Part shown: piece by piece, positions 12,001 to 27,075 of the stretch | Layout: each line of letters starts with the position of its first letter | Numbering within the stretch: the first letter of the stretch is position 1 | Source of the DNA: Atrichornis clamosus | Lineage: Eukaryota; Chordata; Aves; Passeriformes; Menuridae | Length of the DNA: 64,000 nt | NCBI GenBank assembly: GCA_013400975.1 | Contig: WBMZ01012071.1 | Span: forward strand, 186,001-250,000 | Direction: 5' to 3' | Position numbers and translations under genes: made by a program | Notes under the pieces: generated by a model | The model's input: only the letters and a program-made list of their open reading frames with translations | Database searches by the model: none | Told to the model about the DNA's origin: nothing

Positions 12001-15000
12001 CTAAGATTTAAATATGGGCTGTGAAGAAACTGCTGCTGATTGAATTTTTAGAGCCAGCATGTTAGATAATGCTGAGTTTGTTATTTAAAGGTAAAATGAA
12101 AGCCATGGAGAACTGCAAAGTATGAATAATAGAGAAAACTTCTTAATGTCTTTGTAGAAAATAATGTCTCTGTCTTATAGATGCTCAAAAACCTTTAGGG
12201 CTCTAAATGGACTAGAATGTGTAAGGGATTGTGATGGGAATGGCAGTCAAAGCCCATCGTTTGGCCTGGGACTACCTTGTGTCACTATGGATCACAGATA
12301 TAATTGAAACTTTATAGGTTTTTGTTGTTTTAAATTTTGATCCTTGTATGTGAAACCAATAGAACAAAGAAACAAGGACTTTGCTACATGCACTACAGCC
12401 CAAAGGACAAAGAAATACAGATGGACAGGCCTTAGCTGGAAGTGCTTTTTCCTCTGAATGAAATACCATTCTGTAGAACAATATGACACAGATATGAACA
12501 GGTTAATTTATTCTGCTAAATATATTGTCAAAGCTTCAGAAAAAAAAATCACAATTTAATTCCTGTTTTCTTCAGGGGGTAATACAAGTATATAGATTTT
12601 GGTGTTGTATTCTATGCAGCAGATATAAAACCTATCCATCAAATTTTCTTTCATTAATAAATAATTATAATGGAAACTTAATAACATATGTATATAAGGA
12701 TTAATGCGTATCTAGTTTTTTCTCTTTAGACAGTGACCATTTCAAAGTCTGCCTGAAAAATAGTATTAATGACTATTTTGCAGAATGTGCAATAAATATT
12801 TAAAGTGTTTCCTGTTAATATCTCCTGCAGCCACATTTCGGAAGGTTAAAAACTTTAAGTATGAAATGCTTTCTTCTGATTTGAGCAGGGCTTTCTTTGT
12901 TTTCTCCCACAAGAACAGAGAATATTTTTGACTAATTGGAAATGAGTTTTTGAATTCCCCAAGCAAACTGCAATATCAATTATTTGCATAGCCTTAGTCT
13001 TACTGTGTATCATCTTCTCAGGAAGGCAGTACTCCTTGGATGTGCTGGCATGTTTCCAAACAGCCTAAGTGGTAACTTATATCAGTTTGATTCTGTGATT
13101 TACTGCGTCAACATAAAGATGGAAGCAAATCTATTTTCTATTTGTTTCAACAAGCAGCTTTGCTTCATGTAACAGTATTTTGCCACACTTCATCTGACAT
13201 AGAATAATCCTTGTAATACATTCTGAGTAGGATGCTGGAAGGATGTTTAAAAAGAAAGGGAAAAATATGTTCTCAAAGGGACCAGCACTTATAAATAGAA
13301 TGAAAGGCCAATGAATAGTTGCTTAGGATTTCTGTTGCTTTTTTCTTTACCTTTCTCAAGAGACTTTGCAAATGTATTTTGAGAGAATATAGCTATCAGC
13401 ACTGTAAAACACAGAATGCTTGTACCTTGCCAAAAATGTGATGTCATAGTGCAGAACATATAAATAATAAGATATATTTTCTATTCTGGAGGGCTACCTA
13501 AATCATGAAATGGAGTGAAAATCTAAATTCTTGATTCCCTGCAGGCTTAGGCAGAATTTAAGCACTATTTTTGCTGATTAGCTAAAGAAACAGATGCATC
13601 ATGTAAGAATGTGCTCGATTTGGACAACATGTAACTGAGGTAAGAGGGTTGCTGCATGAAAACACCCAGGGATGGCTGGCAGTGGGTGCAGAGTGTTGTA
13701 TTGGACAGCAAAGCCAGATAGCAAAATTAGAACTCTATACAGCATGCATACAGTGTGTCCTTGGTAAGCTAATCTTGGATCTTTATGGTATGTTCGATGT
13801 TCTTCCTACAAACAGATGGTCCAGACTCCCCTTTGGTTTCACTGCAAGGTTTCAATTTGAAGTTACAAGTCAACATAGATGATCAAACTTGCTGTGCTTG
13901 GCATCTGGTGGATAGGTGCACCCTTTATGAGACTTTGGCAAGAGGAATCTGGAAGAGGTGGTCAATGTTGGAAGTCCTTTTTATGTACTGCCAGGAAGCT
14001 TATTCAGATGCTGGTTGAAACAGGTCCATGGCCTGCAGCAGTAACAGGAGGGTACCATCGTGGTAGATGGCCAGCAGTGAAATTATCTTGGGTTATTTTC
14101 CAGGGTCTTGACTGGCATTGATTACCTTAGTATTTGAGTGCTTCCCAGACACTGCTCTGCCAGCAGCAGCCAACAATAAAAGCTCTTATGGGAAGTAATT
14201 GGAGGAGGAGAGCACTGCTCAAGCTACACTGGTGCGTGGGTGACTTTGACACCCATTCTAGTTTAGCTTTTCAGAGTAAAGTGGGTAAGCTTGATAATTC
14301 AAAAAAGTCTGCAGTAACACCTACTCACCTTGATTTGGTACAGAGGACAGTAGATGTGAAATGGTGCGAATTTTGATTTCTACTATTCCTATGTTTATTG
14401 TGATGCAAGCAATTGCTATTTACTTTCCAGCACCATGTTGCGGGATGACCAGTAGATAACACAGTGTCATTAAATTGCTTCACGTTAATTTTAGCTCTCT
14501 GTGTTCACATTAATGTGTTTAGGTAAGACTTAGCCTTGTATGCAGTGACAGCACAGACTCACTTGTACAAATATTTAAGTTCTAGTACATGTCAAAAAAA
14601 TAATGCATTGAGATTTGTACACTGAAGACCCTTGAGGGTTAAACGTATGTTGTTTTATGACAAGACTGAGGAAGGGTTTCACCATAAAACATCTTATCTC
14701 ATAGACTCTACAGGGAAGAGGGAACTGATTAATAGGGAGAGCCTTGGTTTGATTTGAAAGTGAGAGAGACTTTGCTATAAAGGCAGATGTGTGCTCCCAT
14801 ATGGAATGCAATGCAATTGTCTCTAACCCTGGGTGTGAAGTATTCTATAAATTGCTTTAGGGATGGATGGTCCTAAGTTAAAAAGAAAGTGTTAAGGTAG
14901 AAGTCAAATCAAGCTGGCAATAGCTCTTGCAGACTTCAGAGACATGAGCCTTCCGCTCCAGAGCAGGGAACCCTCACCAGCAGCTGGACACCTTCACTGG

Positions 15001-16780
15001 TCTCCACTGGTAACCCTGCCATGGCCGAGCTCAGCATGTGAGATGGACATGCCCCCACAAAAGAATACCCTGAGGCAAGGGTTGTTGTTGGTGTGCTCTC
15101 TTTGAAGGTTTGAATAGGTCTCCTTTTCCCTGGCAGATGTTCTGCAGCTGGCTATTACAAGAAGTCGGCAGCAATAACTCTTTCCCCTGTTTTTAATGAA
15201 ACAGATTTTTGTAAGAAGAGTTATAAGTATCTGTCCTTGTCAGTGTGTGACTACAGAAAGTGCTTGTATGAGATCTTCAAAGACATGGCTTATGAAGTTT
15301 TGTAGCAAGTTTAAGGCATCATTTTAGCTATGGGGGGAGGGAGTCATTGAGTAAGTACAATGGAAGCATATTGATTTATGCAATAATCACTGTCTCCATC
15401 CACCTTCATTCTGGAGACTAATTATCAGTCAATTCAAGGCTGCTCAGACTCTCAAAGTAACAGAAAAATAAGTAACTGATATAAAATATTATCATGAAAT
15501 TCAGTAGTAGAAGAAGAGAAAGTGTTAGGATTGTGTCTGAGGTTTTGCTCTCAGGTAACAGTCACTTGGTTACTGAGAAGGATAAGTGCTTAAGGTGCAT
15601 AAGGTGGAAGGTAGTCATCTTTTCAAATAAATAAATTCTGTCAAAAGCTTCCCTACGAGGTTCTGAGTGTTCAGCTTGGAGAAAGAAAATCTGGAATTTA
15701 CTCAGTTATATAAGCATATGTGATTATTTTCCTATAGGGAATATGCTATAAATGGAGTCAATCCAGAATGGCTCAAAGGCTTTTTAATTTGTTTTGCTTT
15801 TATCAGCTTGTAAGGGTCACTTGTGAACTCACAGCTTCAGAGAACAATCACACGGAAGGTCTCTGGCAAACACTGGGAAAACACAAATCACGGATCTGAA
15901 AATGCTCATCAATGACAGTCTATTTCTGATCTGTTTCTTAGGAGGACAGGAATTTTCAACTGACTTGAAGTTTCACTCGTCAGGGTGTGTGAGGAACTGC
16001 AAACAAAGAGAGAGTGTTTTTCTCAAAAAACCTTCCCAGGGAGGATCACAAAAAGATAATTAATTCCAAAGAACAACAATTCCAGTGAGAATTCACTTTT
16101 CTCATATGTACGCTATGAACTGCTGCCACAGCAGGACTGGGAGTGATACTGAGTACAAAGTCCAAATGTCACAATAGATCAACTTAAGGGAATTTTGAAA
16201 AATGAAATGGAAAACATATGGAGACAATATGAATTTCTTCTTAGTGTGAGGACCCAGACTAGAGCATTACCAAGGGGTGGTACCTCTGTTCTGTGATCTT
16301 GCATCATGTTTGGCTAGTCACAGACAAGAGTATTGCCATGATTTGTATGCCCCAATTCTGCAGAAAAGGCAGTCATTCTTCAGAAACTGAAGGATCCAAT
16401 ATGAATTATGACTATTGAAAGCTTCTTTATTTTAATCAGATGCATTTTTCTGTGGTTTCCCTCCTAATAACTGTGAATACTTTAGTGGAAAACATCAGCT
16501 GTTTCCCACAGTTATCCAGAGTGGGAAATTCAGACAGACAAGCTCATTAGGTTACTTCATTCCAACGAGACACTGTAGATAGGCTCTTGGTCCATATTCA
16601 TTATGCTACTGGTATCTGCTCTAGGATGCCCAATATCTGTTATTCCTTTATTACTCTTCCTCTTGAGACTGATTTCAAAGTAAGACAAGACAGGCCCCAC
16701 TCACCTCAGCGTGTCCCAGACAGTTTTTGCTTTATGATCTTCTAACTGTATAACATTATGTGGTCTATACCATTGAATGC

Positions 16781-16837
16781 CAATATTTTTTAAAATTATT
16801 TTTATATTTTGGTGTTTTTAAAATAAAAATATTTTGG
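16781..16837. repeat. AT-rich, imperfectly self-complementary tract
   Basis: Runs of A and T form an imperfect inverted arrangement around a central GGTG, and ATATTTTGG-like words recur. It is best described as low-complexity AT sequence that could fold weakly. Confidence 0.45.
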
Positions 16838-17778
16838 TTGGGCCACAGGCAACATAGGAATACAAATGCAGTGTCTGATTCAATTTGTTATCTAGATTTG
16901 TGGAACTATTTGAAAATCTAAAAATACATAATATTTGGCTACATCAGGTTGAGTTCAGATATTCTGTGCTATCAGAATGCTGCACTTGAGACTAGTGGAA
17001 AGGAAAGGAGAGCAGCAAGGTTAGAGCGGGCAAGTTAGAAAGCTCTGACTCGGAAAAGTAATTCAATCTTCTCACCTGGAGAGTCACTGTTAAGTACAAG
17101 CCATGAATTGCACTGCTGTAGTTCTGAATGGCATTTAAGAACTGCCGTGAGCTGTTGTACCCAACCAAATACCATGAAGGGGAATGGAGGTCAGTGTATG
17201 TGCATGGGTGCCTTTTGAATTTGTCACTTTAAAGTGTGCATTTTCTGAATACTGCTGCATGCATGTTCCCAAGTAAAAGCATTCAGTGAGAACCGGAGGG
17301 CTTGATGCTAACAAGTTTATTCTCCAATGTTATTTTATGTTTCATTGCCCTTTGCTGAAATCTTGACCAAAATGTACTACCTTTCGTCCCATGGCAGTGC
17401 TTTGCCTTTGAACCCCCAGGGAGGAAGGCCATGGCTATGGGAGTCTGAGCACTCTGTCTAACAGCACAGCATAACCCCATCACAAATAATCTGTCCTGGA
17501 GGTCGTTAGTGCCAGGCTCCACTATCGCTCTTGTCTGCTGTTATTGCTAGAGTGCTATTTGACTACAAATTCTGTTTATTATACTTTTGGGATGGTTTCT
17601 TCTCTCTTACTTCCCAAAACAAACAAATCTGAAGTGTTCACTGTTAAATTCTTACTTCATTAGGTAACTAAGCCATTACAGTCTGTGAGACAAATACTGT
17701 AAAACAATTTTGAAGGCTAATGTGAAGAAATTGAAAAGTGTTCACAGCAACAGAAAAGAAGCTAATTATATGAGGACT

Positions 17779-17842
17779 TTATATACGTACACCCACAGAC
17801 ATATGTGTGTGCACAAACTCAGACATATATATGTACTCACAC
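17779..17842. repeat. Degenerate TA/CA/TG simple repeat
   Basis: Alternating pyrimidine-purine words (ATATAC, ACATATGTGTG, ATATATATG, CTCACACTC) make up an interrupted microsatellite-like tract. Confidence 0.55.
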
Positions 17843-20800
17843 TCATGGTTAAAGATGTTTTAGATCCTTTAATAAGCTCAACTCTTTTGGATCCTTCTCT
17901 TCTTCTGGGTTGCAGTGTCCATATAGGAATATCTGATGTGAAATTTGCTAAGCCAAGGTTAAAAAGTAAATTCTTCTAGCTTGTCATGACATGCACCTAG
18001 GAATACTTCTATTATGTGACTCTCATCTGTATTTCAAATGCCAAGATATTTTTAATTAAAAAAAAGTAAAAGGTTTATAGCATCTTTTCTCCCGTAGTTC
18101 CCTTACTGTGTGCAGAACAACGCTGGTTGCAGTGTTCTGTAAATGCAGATGTCACCTCTAGTGAATCTCCTGGGGACTGTGTTGAACCACATAGACATCA
18201 CTGCTCATCTTTTCAGTTTTTGGTGTAATGACAAATAGAGATGGCTTGGATCAGCAGCAGGTTTTCCCATGTGTTTTTTGTTTTGGAAAATACCCTTGTT
18301 ATCCTTTTAATAGTTCTCTTTGTAACTAATTATTGGTAGTACTATGTGCAAGAAACAGGAAGCAAGGATCCTGTTACGTGTGGGTATCATGGATAATCCC
18401 AAAGAATAATACTGCATGAAAAGTAGAGTACACTTGAGGCTAAAGCAGAATAATCTCTTAATGGGGGCATTTGTTGCTGAAGACAAGAGGCTCTCCTGAT
18501 AATATAATTAAGAGCTTTTTGTAATAACCAACCCTGCCAACTACACACTTAGTGAAACTACTGGCCCTTACAGAAAGTGTACTTTGATGTCTGTGAAAGC
18601 AGCTGCCACCATTTCTTGAATTGCTTTATGGTGCTGTGAAGGAAACCAGTTTGCAGCCCAATGAGTGCTGCTTTTCAGCCATGTCTTGCACAGTCAGTCA
18701 CAAGTAACAGGCAACAGCACAGGTTTGGCACACAGGATGGTTAAATAACTTTTTCTTGAGAAAGAATTCTGTTCCAGCAGTGCAAACTGCTAGATTCATT
18801 TGCATTTCCCTCACTAAAAATGCATGTACTTACTGTGAAAGGGGTGGGTGACATGACCACCTGGTGGGACTTGTTTTTTCAGTGTGTAAATCATTTGCTT
18901 TTGGAATAAGATGTTCCAATAAGATGTCTACTGCAACCTGAAGAAAGAATTGAAAGAGCCAATATAAATGTGGGCTCAAAGAGATGTGGGCTGTTTTGCT
19001 TTGCTTTGTTTTGATTTTGTGATTTCATCATATGCAGTATAATCAGCCACTATATTTAGTGTCCTAAGTTCCTAAACTGTTTGAGAGCAGATCCTGACTT
19101 CTGTGAGTAGTCACATCACTTTATAGCATGTTTAGTAACTTCCTGAGCAGTTCTTGGTGTTTTCTTTCTCATTGGACTAAATCATAATACTGTTTACTTG
19201 CATTTCAGACACAATTAAGAAACTTTCTGACTAATCTTGGAATAGATGACTTTAGACTATTCCTGTAACTAGATTCATGTTTTGTTTGAGGATATTTTCT
19301 AGTGGTTTTCACACCTAGTTGAAAATTCTTGTGTAACTTTAGAAACAAACTGCAAATGTGTGCTAAACACTTGAGCAAATGCCTCCTGGAAATAGTAAAC
19401 CAATTAATATAGAAAATAAACCAAGATATTCAAAACTTAAATTTCCATCTGTGTGATGGTGAGATCTGGGTATTAACAGCCTTGTCTTGTGGTCTTCTCT
19501 CTTTCAGGTTTTCCTCTGAGACTTGTGGAGTCCTGATCTAGTTTTGCTTTGCCTCTTGGAAGTTAATTCACTATTTTTGTGAACTGTAGCAAGCAAACAG
19601 TTAAACAAAACTGTTGGCTTTTGTAGATTTTTGCTTGTTTCCCAGCTGATATAATTTCCTCTAACAGCCTTTCTCCGATTGCTGTATCCAAATGAATTTT
19701 TTCCAGCACTTATTTACCTGGGTACATGAATATGATACCACGTGGGCAATCTCTTATGCTGTTCTAGTTTGGCTGTGGTCACCATCCTTGCTACTGCTTT
19801 GAGCTGGTTTGGAGAGAGGGAAGTAAGGACGAAGGAAAAGCAGGAGGGGGTGGCGGGTGGAGGGTTGGGCAAAATCCTACATATCTCTGTGCAGCTCCTC
19901 TCAAGGAGAGATAGAATAGCATAATAAAACTCCAAAGGCTTTGTTCAAAGCAAGAGAGAGCTACTATTTGAAATGTATTCAAAGCTAAATTCTCCTGTCC
20001 CTCCAGTGAACTTACTTTGTTAACAGTGTGTGTTTTGACTGTGCAAAAGAAAAGCTTCAAGCGATGCAAATAATGGCCTTCTTCTGAAACCTGGATAGAA
20101 ATAAACTGGGCACACTGTAGAAATGCAAGTGTCACTAAAATCTCAAGTGGGTTTAAGATACTGCTTTGAAAATTCACAAATTTGCCTTCACTTAGCCAGG
20201 GCTTCTGTTGGGGAAGCTATGCTAAAGGAAGAGATTTTCACTTTAGAAAAACAGTCTCCATTTCCTTTTGTAAAAACAGAATTAAGCAGAAACCTGTCAG
20301 CTCTTTACCAGCCCTGATGCTGGTCTGTTTAACTATGCCAGTCAGTGGCCTGGTGCCTTTACCCTTCTAGTACAGAACTGCTGTCATCTTGGAGGAACTG
20401 CTGATGCCGCACTTTGTGAGACTTAAAAATAGGAAGAAAGGAAGGCAGGAAATGCTCTTGAAGTTGCAATAGGGTAATTTTCTGTCTGTCATTTTTCTTT
20501 ATCACCTCACTCTCTATTAATTATTGCAAGACCTTTAGTCCTGACTGAATCCTTACTATTGTTACAGCCCTTAGACTACAGCAACAGCAAACTGCATGGT
20601 TCACAGAAGGAGAGCGTGACTGCAAAGCCTGATGTCCTTCTTGATTCTTCCAAAAGGGGAACACTTTTCTGGTTGCTGTTATATCAGACTAAGATTTTTA
20701 CAGGACCACAGCAATGTGCAGTTCTCTTTATTATTATCGAAAGGTACATAAATGTTAACTTGCAATGAAAATTGTCCAGGAATACAAAGGCTAGGTCTGA

Positions 20801-23057
20801 GCTGTGACTGAAAAATCTGTTCCTCCTTCCTCCCCCACAACTTCTGAACCAATTGCTTCTCAGGTGTTCATGGCTTCATCTAACAGTCAGGCTTATGTCT
20901 TCCTTCTAATGAAAACTCTCAAAAGATTTTGATTTATACCAAGTAGGACACAAGTATGATCCTGGACAAAGTTCAGTGGATCTGACCATTTCTCCCATGG
21001 CATCCAGTTCTGGAATGATACTTCATTAGGGGAATTAAAGGATAGGATTAGTCCAATATAATAAAATCTCCTTCTATCCCCACTTCAAATCTATGCAATT
21101 CTACTTTAGAAACCTTTAACTGCAAAAGATAACTTTATCTCAAAGGAATAACACGGGGTAACTCTGTGTTTGTAGATGGGTGTTGCATTTAGCGTCACAC
21201 AAAAAAATCCAGGCAATCCATGTAGTCTGACACTTTCTGGTGCTAGCAGCCTTTCTGGTGATTGCAGGTGGACTTCTGAATTTAAATTAAACCAGTCCTT
21301 AAAATCCTTAATGTACCTTTTCCTGATACCTTGCTTCCATGACTGCTATTCAAAATGTCTAAACAGGCGTAAAGTAAATCTCAGCTACTAATATGTATTT
21401 TTTTCAGTCAGTGAAACCTGGTGCTGCAGTTTCTCCAAACGCTCTTGTAAATTTTATTAAAATGAAAAGCCAGACACAGTAAGTTTATCTCCAACTATAA
21501 AGTATTTTCTTTATCATGTACTGCACATTATAAAGAGACAACTGAGCTATGGGAAGAATTATGTCACATCTTGATAAGGAAAATCCTAGAAGGCTTTGAA
21601 AGTAATCAAAATGTTATAGAACTGTATTATGGTGTGCACAATAAATTACAAGCTATTTTAAAATTTGATGCTTTCTGGTGGATTAAGAGAAATACTGTCA
21701 TTTTATTGAGATTAACACTAATTCTAGTAATAAATCTCTGGGGGAAAATGAAATGAGGAGTGTTACTCACCTGAGGATGACTAAAATTATTTTTTTTCCA
21801 AAATGTTTTCTATTTAAAATATGTCTCTGTATGCTTATTTTATTCCCTCCTTGGTGTTGACATGCAACATTATTTGCACTTCTATTGCAAAAGAAGCAGG
21901 GTGTTATTTGATTTGCAAGCACTGATGGCATGCTCTCAATAATAAGAACAGACATAGAAAAATGATATTCTGATAACCATCCTAAAATAGAGGGGCAGGA
22001 AAGGCCTTTACTTGTCATGATCATAAATTCTAAAAACCTGCATTTTGAACATATTTCACTTAGATATTCTGAAATTTGGTTGGATCCAAATTCTGATTCC
22101 TTCGCTACTGGGATGTAGGCTGTAACTATAGAGCAACATTAATAAACTTCTCCTAGAGATATGGAACTTGCTTCCAGAGAAAACTCTGCCAATTGAATTA
22201 TCTCTGCAAAACCTGGTATTTTACACCAAAGGCCATTGTGTCCATAAAGACTCTTACTGTCTTAGAGTGATCTCTGGCAGGACTGCACTGCCCAAAAGAA
22301 GGGTTTTTAAAAACCGTAAGATCACCAAATCTTAGTGTTGTACCACTATAGTGGATGTATGCATCTTCAACTTTCAGTTTGGGGAGATGGTTAACAGAGG
22401 GCTTAATGACTTTTTGGAAATTCAAAAAACTTTGAGCAAAACATCAGAGTCATCAGGAGTCATAAAATATCAAAATTAACAAACACATCACCTTTCTCAT
22501 TGTCCAGGGACCACTGTATGGACTTTATTTGGACCGTTAAATGGACTTACTCTGAGTCTTCTTGTTTCTTCTGTTATTGGGACTCTTAAAATAACATGGG
22601 GTTTTAGGCTGTTTGGGTGTTTTCCTTCTCAAAGGTAGCATGGCAATGGCATACGTTCTTTCTCTAGTTTCTAACTGAGAAAGGACAGAGTGATAGCGAT
22701 GACTGAAGTTGTGTCCTGTTCAGTGGCAGAGCTGGTGGATTCAGCAGTCAACAGAAGCTATATTGGGGTGTCACAGGACAGATCTTCCTTTCTTTGCTGC
22801 TACCACCTAGCAAGGAAAGGATGTGTCTTGTACTCTAGGTCTAGAAGTGGCTGCTTTTGCATGAGTTGGTTTCTCAGGAGTGGAAGTCCTGGATGGTTCA
22901 GGAAGTTAGAAAACTTACAGTGGTACACAACAGGGTTGCCAGTAATGGCAGGAGATGGAATTTGTGCCTCTGACTTCAGGGATACAAAAATTATAACAGT
23001 ATTAAATAAGAAACTCAAGCATTCAAATTTTAAAATGCCAATGTGATTACCTCTGCA

Positions 23058-23160
23058 GTCCTAATTATTATTTAATTATTTATTGTTTAATATCTTAATT
23101 ATTAGTCAAATTATCTCTGAAACATAGTTTTAAATTATGTGATTAATAACATGATTTTAT
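23058..23160. promoter_or_regulatory. TAAT/ATTA-dense stretch
   Basis: Many TAAT and ATTA words, the core of homeodomain sites, are packed into about 100 bases of very AT-rich DNA. Base composition alone could produce this, so a regulatory role is only a possibility. Confidence 0.2.
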
Positions 23161-23876
23161 TCTAATGCTTCTGCCTTGTTTATGTGTACAGGCTGCAGAT
23201 GGAGAGCAGCAATTTAATATTCTGTTTGCTCTACCATGCCCAAGTGTGGCTCTGTGCCACATGTTACTTCATGAGAGTGAAAGCATTTCCTGAAGACAGG
23301 TTGCCTAATTTCCTAATGGACACTCTTATGCCATTCACTGTAATATGACATATCCACATTAAAAATTATTACTGTTTTACAGGAAAGTGAGTCACAGGAA
23401 AAATAATTAAAGTGTCCTTTTATGCTGCTGTCCAATACGGGATGTCTAAGATTTCTTTTTGTTTGTTTTGCTTCAGAGTACTTAACATTATGTATCAATT
23501 AATATGCTCAAAGTATAACTCCTAATACCTTCAATTGCAGCTGCAATTACCCAATGCATTGGTGAATAAGCCCTTAAGGTTTTAAATTATGAGTCCAGAA
23601 AATGAGGGAAAATAATACCAGTGCTTAGCTATTAAATCAGAGACCATTGCAGTGGATTTCTGTTAGAGACAAGTTCAGAATCCACCTCTTCACAGCTGCT
23701 TTCAATGATTTCAATCATCAGACTTCAGCTTTTCCTTAAAACCATTTTGCATGCACTATATCATTTTTTCCAGTAAATGAAGCCGTGATCCTGTAGGAAG
23801 CAGCATATTTGTGTAATGCTGATTCACACTCATCTTTTTCAAGTTTCACCTTTTGAACTAGAAAAGGGAGGATAAA

Positions 23877-23969
23877 TGGAAAAAACTCGCAAAACCCCCC
23901 AAACCTCACCCCATACTCTAATTAAAAAAACCCCAAACAAACCCAAACAAGAACCCACAACCCAAAAAC
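23877..23969. repeat. A/C-rich low-complexity tract
   Basis: Repeated AAACCC, AACCCC and ACAAACC words over about 90 bases with almost no G or T apart from a short interruption near 23913-23922. Confidence 0.65.
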
Positions 23970-25319
23970 TTCCTTTGGTGATATAATGTAGTTTAAAAAA
24001 TTCTAAGATCTCTATGCTCAGGCAGAACTCCTGTATTTCTTTAGTCTTGTGTTTAATGCTACAACTTTAATTTCAAGGTTGCTGACTGTTCCAATAAGGC
24101 AATATTCACAAGTTCTTTAACTCATTAAATACCTTAAAATCCCCTTATAACTGCATCTTTTTATCTTCTAGTTCACTGTTACACAGCAGTGTAGACAACT
24201 GTCGAAGGCAAGACTGTTGCCACTTCTACACTTGTAAAATTATTAATTAAGAGCACTGCACAGGATAGATTTTGTTAAAAATTTGTATGAGAGCTGTCAG
24301 ATGTTTCAGAAGATGTAAAGATATTTTTCTTGAGAATATATGTTCATAGTTTGAGATGGACTCTTCAAAGAACACCAAAGTTTTGCTACTGGCAACTTTC
24401 ATGGGTGAGAGCAACTTCAATAACAAGGTATTCTCTTCTTTTTATATCCAGTGGAGCAACGTTTGTTGGCATTAGGACACAGTGTGATGGCTGGTTAGTG
24501 CCTCTGAAGGCTCCAAGGAGAGTGTGGATTTAACAGGGCAGTAGGGTAGCAGTTTATTGGGATTCAGAGGAGTAAAGCTCACGATTCCAGATCCATAATC
24601 AGCTTCTACTGTTTCTCATGTTGTGGCTAGGTAAGACATTAAATTTGCCAAGAACAGAATTTCATGGAGACAATTTAATGGAAGGAGGAGAGCTGGATTT
24701 CAACATAGTTTGATTGGTTTCATAACTCAGGAATCAAGTACAGAATGAGATTTAAAAACAGGAATAGGTGTTTTTTCATGACTTTCTGACCATCTTCTGT
24801 AAAACTCCCCATATGACACCTCTGTTAACAAGAAAATGTTGCTTAGTTTTGTGGTTACAGAAATCAAATTTTTTTTCTGCATGTCTAAACATTGGGGCCA
24901 TAACTGAACCAAATATATCCAAGACAGAAATAAAACAAAAATCTGTGAAACACTTTTTTTATTCCTAAAATTACTGTAATCATGTTAAACATCCATTTAT
25001 AGTATGCTAAAATAATGCTAATTCGTAACATTTAACGAAACAAGACCACTAGTCTTGCTAGTTTTATCCACTTTGTGATGTTGTGATGTGTAGCAGGATG
25101 TTGCTGAACAAGGTGGCTCAGATGTAACAGTGCTGGGGTTGAGACCCTCTAGATGTTATATGAGAGTGGTCCACAAAAATCTCCCCTTCCCTCCCCTCTC
25201 CCCTGCTAAAATTAATTCACTCCTGAATTAAATCTATTTGTCTTTACTGCTGTGCTTTCAAGGTTTTCCTTTCAAATGCAAAGAAACATTAGATAAAGCA
25301 TTGGGAAGGGATAGGGACA

Positions 25320-25356
25320 GGTTTTGTTGGGGTTTTTTTGGTTTCTTTTCTTTAAA
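25320..25356. repeat. G/T-rich low-complexity tract
   Basis: GTTTTGTTGGGG followed by T and GG groups; the complement of the A/C-rich tracts elsewhere in the window. Confidence 0.55.
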
Positions 25357-26060
25357 GACAAGCAGTGTGGATAATGACAGGGCTTAGCCCACAACAACAG
25401 TAGCTGGCTGGATCTTTGGAGGAAGCACGGCAGGGAATGTCTCTGCTTCTTTAGTTCAGGAGAAGGTATTCTCCTATGCTGAAATGCTGCATTGAAATGT
25501 TCTGTTCCAATTTAGGGCCTTCAATACCACGACTGAAGTTGTCACTGGTCCCTTTTCCTAAGCTCCTTTTATGTGAACAGCTGTATTCCCCAGGATAAAA
25601 TCTCATTAGAGGATGAGTTGGCATGGCTGTATCTCAGTGTGAAACAGCATTAGTGTTTTTGTGATGTTAGTTACGTGTCATAAAAATAGTGGGAGTGTAA
25701 GGTATTGACAACAGAGCAAAGAATGTAAAAATTTTATAGTGGAAAAACCAAATATATCCTTGACTGAAGAATTTGCAAGAAATACCAGTCAACCAAACAC
25801 ATTCTCTATTCAGCAAAATTACCTGCAAGTGATAGTGCATTTTCAAATACATCATTTAGCTTTTGATGCTATTCAGAATATTACTGGTGGGTTTTCTTCT
25901 CCTGGAGACTGCAGCATAAGTTTGTTTATCTTGCTATTTTTATACAGGCAAAACATCTGGTGGCACAAGCAGATACATCACTCTTCAGACTTGCTTAGTC
26001 TGTTTTAATTAGAGGAAAGCTGCCTGGGACAAACTCTGTTCTTCTCTAAGCATGTGGGAG

Positions 26061-26125
26061 TTTTTTGGTTTGGTTTTTATTGTTTTGTTTGTTTGTGGGG
26101 TTTTGAAGTTTCTTTTCTTTTTATT
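26061..26125. repeat. G/T-rich low-complexity tract
   Basis: T runs separated by GG and single G residues, including GTTTGTTTGTGGGG. Same class as 25320-25356. Confidence 0.6.
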
Positions 26126-27075
26126 CTTCGCATTTAAAAAATCCATTGTTTCTGTTAAAACAGTTACATTTAATTTTAAAAGAAATTACAAATAACAGAT
26201 GACATGTACTTTTTCATTAATATAAAAAATCTCCAACAATCTGTAATTCAGTGTAAAATGATCCATGGTTAATAACTACCTTTGAAAACAGAAACCTGAA
26301 GCTGTCAGATGAGCATGCATTGAGAATAAAACGACAACAGTCTGAAAAGATTACTGATTTGTAGGGTTTGCTTTTTTTCTGCTTCCAGGAACTTCTATAG
26401 ACCTTTGTGTTTTAAACCCTGAATATTCATGCATCGTTAGGTGTGGCCAACACTTGATTTTATTGGTTTTTTTTAAAAATAATATTTAGTTGAAAGAAAG
26501 TTGGGAGACCTGGATTTGTGTGTTTCTATGTGTGCATAAGAAAGGGGCTGGGGGGAAGTCCAGAACATGCAAGGTCTGCAAGTGCTGTGTGGCTGTGCTG
26601 AATTGTTACCATGACACTGAATAATAGTGAGGTGATGAGCTGAATTTCTAACAGCAGCAATGGTGCCGAGAAATCCTTGTCTCCTGTCAGTAAAACATGC
26701 AGAAGTATTCCATGACTAAACTTTTTTTTTTTTTAAATGGATCCTGGTTGTTGTGCAGCTGAATAAGGTACGAATTAATTGTGCTGAGAAGAAAGCTGGG
26801 CAGGGCAATCTATACAGGCTCTTTCAGTAATGTGTACATGGCATGCTTGCTTTAAGCCATAAGGATATTCTGAAAAGTAACAGCAGAATTCAGGCCGTAA
26901 CAAGCCCCATGTGATCTCCTCAACTTCTGCACTCCAGCGTGTAGTAGGAGCTCACCTGAGATGAAGCACTCAGGCTTGATTTAGCCTTTTTTCTTACCTG
27001 AAAAATCAGGATCATTAAGAGTTTAAAATTAAAATTCCATGTAACATTTGGATAACCTGATAAGATTTCCTGTTT

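Larger units (their letters stand above)
6040..16780. other. Intergenic DNA, no gene seen
   Basis: About 10.7 kb without a supportable gene. Open frames of 60-131 codons occur on both strands but overlap each other and show no recognisable domains or codon bias. Contents that can be named are the purine tract at 7253-7283, the 52-base duplication at 7357-7460 and a small 14-base duplication at 9041-9068. A slightly GC-richer patch lies near 14940-15060. Confidence 0.55.

Noticed and set aside
19738..19745. CCACGTGG E-box (also CACGTG at 4992-4997 and 31990-31995)
   Set aside because: Six- to eight-base words expected by chance in 64 kb; no supporting neighbours.
19791..20177. 128-codon minus-strand open frame
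   Set aside because: Ends in a Pro/Ser/Leu-rich stretch caused by a purine-rich tract on the plus strand; no domain seen.
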